A stretch of DNA of 64,000 bases from Prevotella sp. (GTDB lineage: Bacteria > Bacteroidota > Bacteroidia > Bacteroidales > Muribaculaceae): the NCBI GenBank assembly GCA_023662865.1, contig JAMPIK010000003.1:51956-115955 (forward strand), read 5' to 3'. Shown here in pieces: positions 7,745 to 16,226 of this stretch. Under the pieces are notes generated by a model that saw only the letters and a program-made list of their open reading frames with translations, was not told where the DNA came from and did no database searches. Positions within the stretch are counted from its first letter, which is position 1. Each line of letters begins with the position of its first letter. The position numbers and the translations under genes were made by a program.

Positions 7745-9799
7745 ATGGCTTCAGGTAAAATTGGGGTTACTACAGAGAATATCTTCCCCGTTATCAAAAA
7801 GTTTCTATATTCCGATCATGAAATATTCTTGCGTGAGCTGGTGAGCAACGCTATTGATGCCTCTCGCAAACTTCGCACTCTCGCCTCTTTCGGTGACTAC
7901 AAAGGCGAGGTGGGTGACCTGAAAGTAAAAGTAACCGTAGATAAAGAGGCCGGTACTCTTATCGTTTCCGACCGGGGTATCGGTATGGATGCCTCAGACG
8001 TTGACAAGTACATCAATCAGATTGCCTTCTCCGGCGCGGAGGAGTTTCTTGCCAAATACAAGGATTCAGACATTATCGGCCACTTCGGCCTCGGTTTCTA
8101 TTCAGCCTTCATGGTCAGCAAGAAGGTGGAAATCATATCGTTGTCTTACAAAGAAGGAGCGAAGCCGGTGAAGTGGAGCTGCGACGGCTCTCCCGAGTAT
8201 GAAATGACCGAAGAGGGTGTTGAAAAAGCTGAACGCGGCACAGACATTGTGCTTTACATAGACGATGACTCCAAGGAATTCCTGGAGCAGGCGCGTATTG
8301 ACACTCTGCTTAAGAAATACTGTCGGTTCCTGCCGCTGCCGGTAGTGAGTGGAAAGGAGCAGGAATGGAAAGACGGCAAGATGGTTGATACCGACAAAGA
8401 CAAGGTAATCAATGCCACCGAGCCGGTATGGACAAAGAAACCGTCAGACCTCTCGGACGAAGACTACCTGAAATTCTACCATGAGCTGATGCCCGGCTCC
8501 GAGGATCCAATGTTTTGGATTCACTTGAATGTGGACTATCCGTTCACACTCACCGGTGTACTTTATTTCCCGAAAATTCGCAATAACTTCGACATCAGAA
8601 AAGATAGAATTCAGCTTTACTGCAATCAAGTATTCGTAACCGACCAGGTTGAAGGCGTGGTGCCGGAGTTCATGACCTTGATGCAGGGTGTGATTGACTC
8701 CCCGGACATTCCGCTGAACGTAAGCCGAAGCTATCTGCAAGCCGATACCGCCGTGAAGAAAATTTCCGGCTACATCTCCAAGAAGGTGGCAGAGAAATTG
8801 GCGTCCATGTATAAAGACGATGTGAAGGCATACGAGGCCAAGTGGGACGACATCAAAATCTTCATTGAATACGGTATGCTCACAGATGAGAAATTCTGCG
8901 ACTCGGCAATGAAATTCGTACTCCTGAAAGATGTTGACGGTCAGTATTTCAACCTTGAAGACTATCGCAAACTGGTAGAGGCCTCCCAAACAGATAAGGA
9001 TGGGAATGTGATTTATCTGTATGCCACCGACCATCAGGCGCAGTACAGCTACATCAGCGCGGCCAAAGATAAGGGTTACAATGTGTTGCTCATGGACGGG
9101 CAGCTTGACTCCCACTTCATTTCCATGCTTGAAGGCAAGGGAGAAAAGTTGCGTTTCGTGCGTGTTGACTCGGATATAGCAGACCGCCTTATTGTAAAAG
9201 ATGAGGAAAGAAAGTCCGGGCTTACTCCCGAACAGACAGACATCATGAGCACGCTGTTCAAGGCCGGACTGGCCGATGTGGAAAAGGCTGAATTCATTGT
9301 GCAGTTCGAGGCATTGAGTCCAGAGGCCGCTCCGGCTATGGTTACACAAAATGAGTTCATGCGCCGTATGAAAGATATGTCTGCCCAAAATCCGAACATG
9401 GGCATCTACGGCGAACTGCCGGACTCATATATGCTGGTTGTAAACACAGAACATCCGGCAGTGAAGGCAATAATTGCCGAGGCGGACAAGGCTTTGGCCG
9501 ACAAGGTATCGCCAATGAGAGAGACAATCGCCTCCAACAACAAAGTCATTGAGGATAGCCGCAAAGAATCGTCTGACAAGAAAGACGATACCGAAGCGGC
9601 GAAAGCTCTCAACGAAAAGATTTCGGCAGCAGAGCAGGCTGTAAAGACAGCACGCGATGAACAGGAAACACTCGTGAAAGAATATGCCAAGACTCAACCC
9701 AAAGTGCAGCAAATAGACGACCTTGCCCTCTTGGCAGCCGGACTTCTGAAAGGTTCAGCTCTCGCCGAGTTTGTGAAACGCTCTGCCATATTACTGTAA
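7745..9799 (+). CDS. htpG: molecular chaperone HtpG (Hsp90)
   Basis: A 684-residue cytosolic ATP-dependent chaperone dimer. The N-terminal GHKL ATPase domain shows the Bergerat-fold motifs: ELVSNAIDAS (catalytic Glu and Asn), SDRGIGMDASDVD, and the glycine lid GHFGLGFYSAFMVSKKV. The middle domain contains the conserved NFDIRKDRIQLYCNQVFVTD and LPLNVSR-like segment (here IPLNVSRSYLQAD), and a dimerisation domain ends the protein. A charged stretch around residues 600-650 is a likely coiled linker. It is followed by a terminator at 9822-9859, so it is monocistronic. Its upstream region carries a sigma-54-like promoter. Confidence 0.97.
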   Translation: MASGKIGVTTENIFPVIKKFLYSDHEIFLRELVSNAIDASRKLRTLASFGDYKGEVGDLKVKVTVDKEAGTLIVSDRGIGMDASDVDKYINQIAFSGAEEFLAKYKDSDIIGHFGLGFYSAFMVSKKVEIISLSYKEGAKPVKWSCDGSPEYEMTEEGVEKAERGTDIVLYIDDDSKEFLEQARIDTLLKKYCRFLPLPVVSGKEQEWKDGKMVDTDKDKVINATEPVWTKKPSDLSDEDYLKFYHELMPGSEDPMFWIHLNVDYPFTLTGVLYFPKIRNNFDIRKDRIQLYCNQVFVTDQVEGVVPEFMTLMQGVIDSPDIPLNVSRSYLQADTAVKKISGYISKKVAEKLASMYKDDVKAYEAKWDDIKIFIEYGMLTDEKFCDSAMKFVLLKDVDGQYFNLEDYRKLVEASQTDKDGNVIYLYATDHQAQYSYISAAKDKGYNVLLMDGQLDSHFISMLEGKGEKLRFVRVDSDIADRLIVKDEERKSGLTPEQTDIMSTLFKAGLADVEKAEFIVQFEALSPEAAPAMVTQNEFMRRMKDMSAQNPNMGIYGELPDSYMLVVNTEHPAVKAIIAEADKALADKVSPMRETIASNNKVIEDSRKESSDKKDDTEAAKALNEKISAAEQAVKTARDEQETLVKEYAKTQPKVQQIDDLALLAAGLLKGSALAEFVKRSAILL

Positions 9800-9821
9800 T
9801 ATTACGGTGACATCATATTGG

Positions 9822-9859
9822 GGATTGGTTTCTTTTCATGGAAATCAATCCTTTTTTTT
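9822..9859 (+). terminator. terminator of htpG
   Basis: An 11-bp stem with one G.T pair (GGATTGGTTTC / GAAATCAATCC), loop of 8 bases, followed by seven to eight T residues, 23 bases after the htpG stop. Confidence 0.8.
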
Positions 9860-9926
9860 ACACTTTGTGAACAGTAGGCGGCTTATAAGTGTTCAAACAA
9901 AAGAGAGTGCACCGCAAAAGGCGATA

Positions 9927-9958
9927 TTTGCGAGTTCAAGTTTTTTTTATTAACTTTG
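9927..9958 (+). promoter_or_regulatory. promoter of the glycogen synthase-phosphorylase operon
   Basis: TTTG 9927-9930, 20 bases, TAACTTTG 9951-9958. Transcription would start near 9965, leaving a leader of about 65 bases before the ATG at 10030. Confidence 0.65.
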
Positions 9959-10029
9959 CGCTCTTAATAGATAGAGTTTACAAAGCTGCGTATTGATTTT
10001 CAAGTTATTGCAGCATAATATATAATGAT

Positions 10030-11679
10030 ATGCAAAACAGCAATCCCGAATACGATTGGCTTTTTGAAGCCTCTTGGGAAGTGTGCAATAAGATTGGTGG
10101 TATTTATACCGTATTGTCCACCAAGGCAAATATACTTCAAAAGCAAAATCACGATAAGGTGGTTTTCATCGGTCCGGATGTATGGACTTCCGAAAACCCC
10201 TGCCCGGTGTTTAAGGAATACAAGACTTTGCTGAAAAGTGCCGAAAGGAAACTAAATCTTCCATATAATATAAAGGTACGTGTGGGTCGTTGGCTTGTGC
10301 CGGGCAATCCTGTTGCCGTGCTTGTCAATGTCGGCGATGTGCCGCAAGCATTGCCGGATATTTACGGTAAGATGTGGGAATTGTATGGCGTAGACAGCCT
10401 TCATGCCTATGGTGATTACAGCGAGGGGTGCGCGTTCGGCGTGGCAAGTGCCATTGTAATAGAGGCTTTGGTGCAGCATCTTAAAGCTGACCCGGAAAAA
10501 TGTATTGCACATTTCGATGAATGGACAACCTCAATGGGTCTGCTCTACCTTGAGCATATCGCTTCCCGTATAGCCACGGTATTTACCACTCATGCCACAA
10601 GCATAGGTCGCAGCATCTGCTCCAACGGCAAGCCGCTATACGATTACTTCTCCGGCTACCACGGCGACCGGATGGCCTCGGAGCTGAACATGGAGAGCAA
10701 ACATTCTCTTGAAAAGCAAGCCGCAGCTCATGCCGATTGTTTCACTACTGTGAGCGAAGTGACGGCTCGCGAGTGCACTCAATTGCTGGAAACTACTCCG
10801 CAAGTTGTAACCCCCAACGGTTTTGAACCGGACTTTGTGCCCGGCCAGGTGAAACTTGAAAAAGCTCGCAAGTTATCGCGTGAAAAGCTGATTGCTTTGG
10901 TATCGGCCCTTACCGGCAAGCGGATTAGTCAGAATGCGTTGCTTGTTGCCACTTCCGGCAGAAACGAGTACCGCAACAAGGGCATAGACCTGTACATTGA
11001 TGCAATGGAGCGAGTGCGCAATGCGCATCCCTCTCGTCAAGTGGTTGCTTTCATACTTGTTCCGGCATGGAGCTCCAATCCGCAGCCCGATCTTGCCGAT
11101 ATAATGGAGGGGCGATTGGGTACAACCCCGGAGATTAATTTCATCTCTCACCGTCTGCACAACGAATGGGAGGATAAAATATTCAATCGCCTCAAGGCAC
11201 TTGATGTGAACAAGGCGGAAGACTCGGTGTTTTTTGTGTATGTACCATGCTACCTTGACGGCAAAGACGGCGTGCTGAACCTTGCATATTACGACATGAT
11301 GCCCGGTCTTGACCTCACCGTATTCCCCTCATATTATGAACCGTGGGGCTATACACCGCTTGAAAGCATTGCTTTCGGCGTGCCGACGGTTTCCACAGAC
11401 AAGGCCGGCTTCGGGCAGTGGATATTGGACAACTTTGACGGCACCTTTACCGACTGCGGCGCGGAGGTGGTGGAACGCACCGACTCCAATTACGATGCCG
11501 CCTGCTGGGAAACAGCGCAGAAAGTGCACTTCATCTCTGATTGTGATGCAGATGTATGTGCCCAAATAAGCAAAGCTGCACAAAAGACCGCCGCCAAAGC
11601 CGATTGGTCCAACTTTATCAAATATTATAACCAAGCATATGCAGTGGCGCTGAACCGCCGCGACAAGAGAAATAAATAA
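10030..11679 (+). CDS. glycogen synthase, eukaryote-like (GT3 family)
   Basis: A 549-residue glycosyltransferase that extends alpha-1,4-glucan chains. It resembles animal/fungal glycogen synthase (GT3) more than bacterial GlgA (GT5). The N-terminus reads FEASWEVCNKIGGIYTVL, matching the GT3 start that binds the sugar nucleotide. Later come VTPNGFEPDF, SGRNEYRNKGIDLYIDA and the C-terminal PSYYEPWGYTPLESIAFGVP, with the acid pair of the GT-B active site. UDP-glucose as donor is inferred from the family. It lies 27 bases before a glycogen phosphorylase gene, so synthesis and breakdown are encoded together. Confidence 0.88.
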   Translation: MQNSNPEYDWLFEASWEVCNKIGGIYTVLSTKANILQKQNHDKVVFIGPDVWTSENPCPVFKEYKTLLKSAERKLNLPYNIKVRVGRWLVPGNPVAVLVNVGDVPQALPDIYGKMWELYGVDSLHAYGDYSEGCAFGVASAIVIEALVQHLKADPEKCIAHFDEWTTSMGLLYLEHIASRIATVFTTHATSIGRSICSNGKPLYDYFSGYHGDRMASELNMESKHSLEKQAAAHADCFTTVSEVTARECTQLLETTPQVVTPNGFEPDFVPGQVKLEKARKLSREKLIALVSALTGKRISQNALLVATSGRNEYRNKGIDLYIDAMERVRNAHPSRQVVAFILVPAWSSNPQPDLADIMEGRLGTTPEINFISHRLHNEWEDKIFNRLKALDVNKAEDSVFFVYVPCYLDGKDGVLNLAYYDMMPGLDLTVFPSYYEPWGYTPLESIAFGVPTVSTDKAGFGQWILDNFDGTFTDCGAEVVERTDSNYDAACWETAQKVHFISDCDADVCAQISKAAQKTAAKADWSNFIKYYNQAYAVALNRRDKRNK

Positions 11680-11706
11680 ATTTAGATAACAAATAAATTC
11701 AGATAC

Positions 11707-14271
11707 ATGAAACTTAAAGTAAGTGAAACCAATTCTCCGGCATGGAGAGACATGACAGTACGCGTTGAGCTTCCCAAGGAGCTTAAGCCTCTTGAGGAAT
11801 TGAGCAAAAACCTGTGGTGGGTATGGAACAGCGAAGGCAAAAGCCTTTTCAAAGACCTTGACCACGACCTGTGGCGTGCCACCGGCGAAAACCCGGTAAT
11901 GCTTCTGCAACGCATCAGCTTCGAGCGTATTCAGGAAGTGCTTGCCGATAAAGACTTCATGAACCGTGTGCAGATGGTGTACTCCATGTTTAAAGCCTAC
12001 ATGGCCGAACCCATGCGCACCGACATACCTTCAGTGAGCTATTTTTCAATGGAATACGGCTTGTGCAACTGCCTGAAAATCTACTCCGGCGGTCTGGGTG
12101 TGCTTGCCGGCGACTATATAAAGCAAGCCTCCGATTCACGTGTGGACATGACTGCCGTGGGCTTCCTCTACCGCTTCGGCTATTTCACACAGACCCTCAG
12201 TATTGACGGCCAACAGATTGCCAACTATGAGGCACAGAACTTCGCACAGCTCCCCATTGAACAGGTGACCGGCGACGACGGTCAGCCCATGGTGCTTGAA
12301 GTGCCTTATCCGGGACGTATTGTCTACTGCCATATTTGGCGTGTGAACGTAGGCCGCATGAAGCTGTATCTACTTGACACTGACTTTGATATGAACTCAG
12401 AGTTTGACCGTCAGATTACACACCAACTCTATGGCGGCGACTGGGAGAACCGTATCAAACAGGAATACCTGCTCGGCATCGGCGGTATCTATATGCTCAA
12501 CAAGCTTGGCATTAAGACCGACATCTATCACGCAAATGAGGGCCACGCCGCCCTGCTTAACCTGCAGCGACTCGTAGACTATGTGCAGCAGGATCAACTG
12601 CCTTTCAATGTGGCATTGGAGGTAGTACGCGCTTCTTCACTGTACACTGTACACACTCCCGTGCCTGCCGGTCACGACTATTTCGAAGAGAGCCTCTTCG
12701 GCAAATATATGGGTGAATACCCGGCAAAGCTCGGTATTTCATGGAGTGATCTGATGAATATGGGTCGCGAGAACCCCGACACCAACGAGCGTTTCTCAAT
12801 GAGCGTATTCGCGCTTAACACCTGTCAGGAGGCCAACGGTGTGAGCTGGCTGCACGGCGAGGTGAGTAAGAAGATGTTTGCCGGAGTATGGAAAGGATAT
12901 GCTCCCGAGGAGAGCCACGTAGGCTATGTTACCAACGGTGTGCATATGCCCACATGGGCCGCTTCCGAATGGAAGGCATTCTACACAGAAAAGCTTGGCG
13001 AACAAGTGTTTGCAAACCAGAGCGACCCCGATGCATGGAAAGGCATATTCAAAGTGCCTGATCAGGAGATTTGGGAAATGCGAATGAAGCTCAAAAACAA
13101 GTTCATAGACTTCGTCAAGAAAGACTTCAAGGAGAAATGGCTTGCCAATCAGGGCGACCCGGGAGCGGTAATGAAGATTGTAGACAAAATCAATCCGAAC
13201 GCTTTGATTATCGGCTTTGCACGTCGCTTCGCCACTTACAAACGCGCCCACTTGCTTTTCACCGACCTTGAACGTCTCGACAAGATTGTAAACAACGAGC
13301 AATTCCCGGTGCAGTTCGTATTCTCCGGCAAGGCTCACCCGGCAGACGGTGCCGGACAGGGTCTCATCAAGCGCATCATGGAGATTAGCCGCATGCCGCA
13401 GTTCCTCGGCAAAATCATCTTCCTTGAAGACTACAACATGATTGTAGCCAAGCGTTTGGTTTCCGGCGTTGATATCTGGCTGAACACTCCTACCCGACCG
13501 CTTGAGGCGTCCGGTACATCCGGCGAGAAAGCCGAGATGAACGGTGTGCTTAACTTCTCGGTGCTCGACGGTTGGTGGTATGAAGGCTATCGTTTCAACG
13601 AAAAAGCCGGCTGGGCACTTACCGACAAGCGCACATTCACCGATCAGGCGCAGCAAGACAAACTTGATGCCGCCACAATCTACTCAATGTTGGAAAACGA
13701 GATAGTTCCCCTCTATTTCGCCAAGAACTCAAAGGGTTACAGTCCAGAATGGATACAGTACATCAAGGGTTCAATCGGCGATATAGCTCCGCACTTCACC
13801 ATGAAGCGTCAGCTCGATGACTACATAAGCCGATTCTATGAGCCGGAAGCAAAACGCGCTCACAAGCTCATGACCGACAACTTCAAAGAGGCTCGCGACA
13901 TCGTTGCTTGGAAGGAAGATGTTGCTTCCAAGTGGGAACAGATTCAGGTACTTTCAGCCAACATCAACGAAGGAGAACTGGGTGCAATGCCTCGGTCCGG
14001 CAGCGAATTGGTAGCTAAATGCACTCTTGACACCAAGGGTCTGGGTAAGAGCATAGGCGTGGAGCTTGTAATCAACAAGCTCGTAGACGGCACTCGCCGC
14101 TTCTTCGGTACAAAAGAACTGAAAGTTGTAAAAGAGGAAGGCTCGGTTCTGACCTACGAGTTGCACTACAAACTGCAAGAAGCCGGCGAATTTGCCTTCA
14201 GCTTCCGAATGTTCCCAAACAACTCGAAACTCCCGCACCGTCAAGACTTCGCATACCTGCGTTGGTTCTGA
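11707..14271 (+). CDS. glgP: alpha-glucan (glycogen) phosphorylase
   Basis: An 854-residue GT35 phosphorylase releasing glucose-1-phosphate from glycogen. It belongs to the type with an N-terminal DUF3417 region (about residues 15-110, [13 protein letters not shown]) before the catalytic domain. Catalytic landmarks include [47 protein letters not shown] and the PLP-lysine segment [14 protein letters not shown]. The last ~150 residues form an extra C-terminal beta domain. It forms an operon with the GT3 synthase and is followed by a long hairpin. Confidence 0.93.
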   Translation: MKLKVSETNSPAWRDMTVRVELPKELKPLEELSKNLWWVWNSEGKSLFKDLDHDLWRATGENPVMLLQRISFERIQEVLADKDFMNRVQMVYSMFKAYMAEPMRTDIPSVSYFSMEYGLCNCLKIYSGGLGVLAGDYIKQASDSRVDMTAVGFLYRFGYFTQTLSIDGQQIANYEAQNFAQLPIEQVTGDDGQPMVLEVPYPGRIVYCHIWRVNVGRMKLYLLDTDFDMNSEFDRQITHQLYGGDWENRIKQEYLLGIGGIYMLNKLGIKTDIYHANEGHAALLNLQRLVDYVQQDQLPFNVALEVVRASSLYTVHTPVPAGHDYFEESLFGKYMGEYPAKLGISWSDLMNMGRENPDTNERFSMSVFALNTCQEANGVSWLHGEVSKKMFAGVWKGYAPEESHVGYVTNGVHMPTWAASEWKAFYTEKLGEQVFANQSDPDAWKGIFKVPDQEIWEMRMKLKNKFIDFVKKDFKEKWLANQGDPGAVMKIVDKINPNALIIGFARRFATYKRAHLLFTDLERLDKIVNNEQFPVQFVFSGKAHPADGAGQGLIKRIMEISRMPQFLGKIIFLEDYNMIVAKRLVSGVDIWLNTPTRPLEASGTSGEKAEMNGVLNFSVLDGWWYEGYRFNEKAGWALTDKRTFTDQAQQDKLDAATIYSMLENEIVPLYFAKNSKGYSPEWIQYIKGSIGDIAPHFTMKRQLDDYISRFYEPEAKRAHKLMTDNFKEARDIVAWKEDVASKWEQIQVLSANINEGELGAMPRSGSELVAKCTLDTKGLGKSIGVELVINKLVDGTRRFFGTKELKVVKEEGSVLTYELHYKLQEAGEFAFSFRMFPNNSKLPHRQDFAYLRWF

Positions 14272-14283
14272 TAAAAACAGTCA

Positions 14284-14330
14284 ATATACAGTTAGTTAGG
14301 GGCGTGATAAATCACGCCCCTGCTGTATAT
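14284..14330 (+). terminator. long hairpin after glgP, probable terminator
   Basis: A perfect 11-bp GC-rich stem (AGGGGCGTGAT / ATCACGCCCCT, 2-base loop, 14298-14321) sits inside an outer 8-bp stem (ATATACAG / CTGTATAT). No strong T-run follows, so efficiency is uncertain. Confidence 0.6.
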
Positions 14331-14345
14331 CCACAATAATTTTTG

Positions 14346-14353
14346 TAATTTTG
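14346..14353 (+). promoter_or_regulatory. possible -7 element (TAATTTTG) before a small ORF
   Basis: TAATTTTG at 14346-14353 lies 13 bases before the ATG of a 24-codon ORF, the same arrangement seen before several genes here. No TTTG is found at the right distance upstream. Confidence 0.3.
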
Positions 14354-14366
14354 TACATTGAAAGGT

Positions 14367-14441
14367 ATGTCCAAAATGTTCAAGAAATTTAAGTTGGGTA
14401 CACCCGGTCAATATCCGGCATCTCTGTACATTGAGACTTGA
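14367..14441 (+). CDS. possible 24-residue small protein or leader peptide
   Basis: ATG 14367 to TGA 14439-14441 in the otherwise empty gap between glgP and plsC. The peptide begins with a basic stretch (MSKMFKKFKLG) followed by TPGQYP. An AAAGG precedes the ATG and a TAATTTTG element precedes that. A direct repeat TGTACATTGA occurs before and near the end of the ORF. Coding status is unproven; it may be chance. Confidence 0.25.
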   Translation: MSKMFKKFKLGTPGQYPASLYIET

Positions 14442-14480
14442 TTTTTTTCATGCAGACAGCGATTTCTGAATTTTTTTTGC

Positions 14481-14488
14481 TATTTTTG
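14481..14488 (+). promoter_or_regulatory. possible -7 element of plsC
   Basis: TATTTTTG at 14481-14488 fits TAnnTTTG, and the plsC ATG follows 5 bases later, implying a very short leader. No TTTG lies at the usual upstream distance. Confidence 0.35.
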
Positions 14489-14492
14489 CGGT

Positions 14493-15209
14493 ATGAAATA
14501 CTTGTTTCGTATATACCAGTGGCTGATTGCCGCTCCTATAATGGTGTTGCTGACAATCTTGGCATGCCTCTTTTCTCTTCTGTTTTGCTTGCTTTTCGGC
14601 CATAAAATCGGTGGATATTGGGCACCGATGATATGGTCAAGAGCCGTTTGTGCACTCGCTTTTGTAAGAGTAAAAGTAGTTGGAAAGGAGAACCTGCAAA
14701 AGGGGAAATCATATGTGTTTGTAGCCAATCATCAGGGAGCATTCGATATTTGGGCAATCTACGGTTATCTCGGCCACAATTTTAAATGGCTCATGAAGAA
14801 AAGCCTTGAGAAAGTGCCGATGGTAGGTTTCACTTGTAAAACCGTGGGGCATGTGTTTGTAGACGACAGCTCGGTTGCCGGCATTAAAAACACGATTGAA
14901 GATGCACAGAAACGACTCAAACAGGGTATGTCGTTGGTAATCTTTCCGGAAGGGACAAGAAGTCTTTACGGAAATATGCTTCCGTTTAAACGCGGCGCTT
15001 TCATGTTGGCCTCCGAATTCAAGATGCCGGTAGTGCCTCTTACCATTGACGGTTCGTTTAACGTAATGCCGCGCAACACCTATAATATCACTCCTGGCAA
15101 AATAACCATAACCATTCACAAGCCGATTATGCCGGGAGAAAACGGATTCAATACCAAGCAACTAATGGCTCAATGTAAAGATGCCATTAGCAGCTCCCTG
15201 CCTGACTAA
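14493..15209 (+). CDS. plsC: 1-acylglycerol-3-phosphate O-acyltransferase
   Basis: A 238-residue inner-membrane acyltransferase that makes phosphatidic acid from lysophosphatidic acid. A hydrophobic N-terminal anchor (about residues 10-32) precedes the catalytic NHQGAFD (HX4D) motif, and the FPEGTRS motif that binds the glycerophosphate substrate follows. The length suits the PlsC family. Its last 4 bases overlap the end of the convergent glycosyltransferase gene. Confidence 0.88.
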   Translation: MKYLFRIYQWLIAAPIMVLLTILACLFSLLFCLLFGHKIGGYWAPMIWSRAVCALAFVRVKVVGKENLQKGKSYVFVANHQGAFDIWAIYGYLGHNFKWLMKKSLEKVPMVGFTCKTVGHVFVDDSSVAGIKNTIEDAQKRLKQGMSLVIFPEGTRSLYGNMLPFKRGAFMLASEFKMPVVPLTIDGSFNVMPRNTYNITPGKITITIHKPIMPGENGFNTKQLMAQCKDAISSSLPD

Positions 15210-16156
15210 CACCAAGAAGAAGCAATGCGTGCTGCAATGAAAAGAGCGCGATAAAAAGCAGGCACTTTCCCCAATTGAGATATTCGAGAGTTTACTTCCG
15301 GGAAGGTGTCTCTCCACATACGCAAACGCCGAACCGGGTGGCGCAGTATAGCACCATAATTGCGCAAACATTTCACCTTGGCAATAAACTTCAGATAAGT
15401 GAGGAAAGCATCATACTTGTCGGCAAGGCTGTGAGAACTTAACCATGCCTCCAATTCACGAGCTATGGCTATATGTTGCGATAAGATATAGTCAGTGCGA
15501 GACTTGGTCAACGAGCCTTGATTTGTCTGCACATAATGGTAGTATGCCTCATGTACTATTACGGAAGAGGCACCGGAAGCGAGCATACGGGCTATTGCAT
15601 TAAGGTCCTCCCAACAATTATTTCCATCGGTAAAAGGGGTTACACGCCTCATGGCCGAGACGCGTATCAGCTTGTTTGTGAGAAGGAAATAGTGGGAATT
15701 TATGTACATTTCGTTGAGAGAGAGGCGCTGTTGTTGGCGGCTGAAATTCAAGTGCTTGTCCTTAGCTCCGTATTGGTATATCACTCCTGCTGCTACAATA
15801 TCATATTCGCCGGAATTTGAGGCGCGTACATACACGTCTATGGCCTCCGGCTCAATATAGTCGTCGGCATCTACAGCTGTAATATATTCGCCGGATGTCT
15901 CGCTTAAAGCCATGGCACGAGCAGCCGCCACTCCCCGGTTGACATCAAGACTAATCAGTTTAAATTTCAAATTGCCTGTCGCTGATTTGCCGATATACTC
16001 TTGCGCAATCGAGAGCGAAGAGTCAGTGCTTGCATCATCTACGAGCAATATTTCCAAAGGTCGATAATTCAACGCTGTTACAGAGTCCAGACAGCGAGCA
16101 AGCGTCTGCTCCGCATTGTGGAAAGGTATCATTATCGAGACGAGAGGTTTGTACAT
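15206..16156 (-). CDS. family 2 glycosyltransferase
   Basis: A 316-residue GT-A glycosyltransferase. The N-terminus MYKPLVSIMIPFHNAEQTL is a typical GT2 start. LLVDDASTDSS and the DXD-like AVDADDYIEPEA follow within the first 110 residues. The rest is variable and probably sets acceptor specificity; no membrane segments are obvious. The ATG at 16156 is chosen because an AAGGA ribosome site precedes it; an upstream in-frame ATG at 16189 adds 11 atypical residues. Substrate is unknown. It stands alone, divergent from nadE. Confidence 0.85.
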   Translation of the reverse strand: MYKPLVSIMIPFHNAEQTLARCLDSVTALNYRPLEILLVDDASTDSSLSIAQEYIGKSATGNLKFKLISLDVNRGVAAARAMALSETSGEYITAVDADDYIEPEAIDVYVRASNSGEYDIVAAGVIYQYGAKDKHLNFSRQQQRLSLNEMYINSHYFLLTNKLIRVSAMRRVTPFTDGNNCWEDLNAIARMLASGASSVIVHEAYYHYVQTNQGSLTKSRTDYILSQHIAIARELEAWLSSHSLADKYDAFLTYLKFIAKVKCLRNYGAILRHPVRRLRMWRDTFPEVNSRISQLGKVPAFYRALFIAARIASSWC

Positions 16157-16204
16157 GTATATCCTTTTTAAGGAAAACGTAACAGCCATACAAATTATTT
16201 TTAG

Positions 16205-16212
16205 TAACTTTG
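16205..16212 (+). promoter_or_regulatory. -7 element of the nadE promoter
   Basis: TAACTTTG at 16205-16212 lies 14 bases before the nadE ATG (16227). It shows that the in-frame upstream start at 16116 lies upstream of the transcript. A TTTG is not visible at the normal distance. Confidence 0.5.
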
Positions 16213-16226
16213 TAAAAAATTTTCCG

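Noticed and set aside
8444..9388. 314-codon open frame antisense to htpG
   Set aside because: It shadows a strongly conserved gene, and its sequence is rich in His/Cys/Val as expected from the reverse frame of biased codons.
12796..13656. 286-codon open frame antisense to glgP
   Set aside because: Lies wholly inside the phosphorylase gene; no promoter, no recognisable domain.
16116..16226. Upstream start for nadE
   Set aside because: The -7 element TAACTTTG at 16205-16212 lies inside this extension, and the extra residues are not part of the NadE fold.
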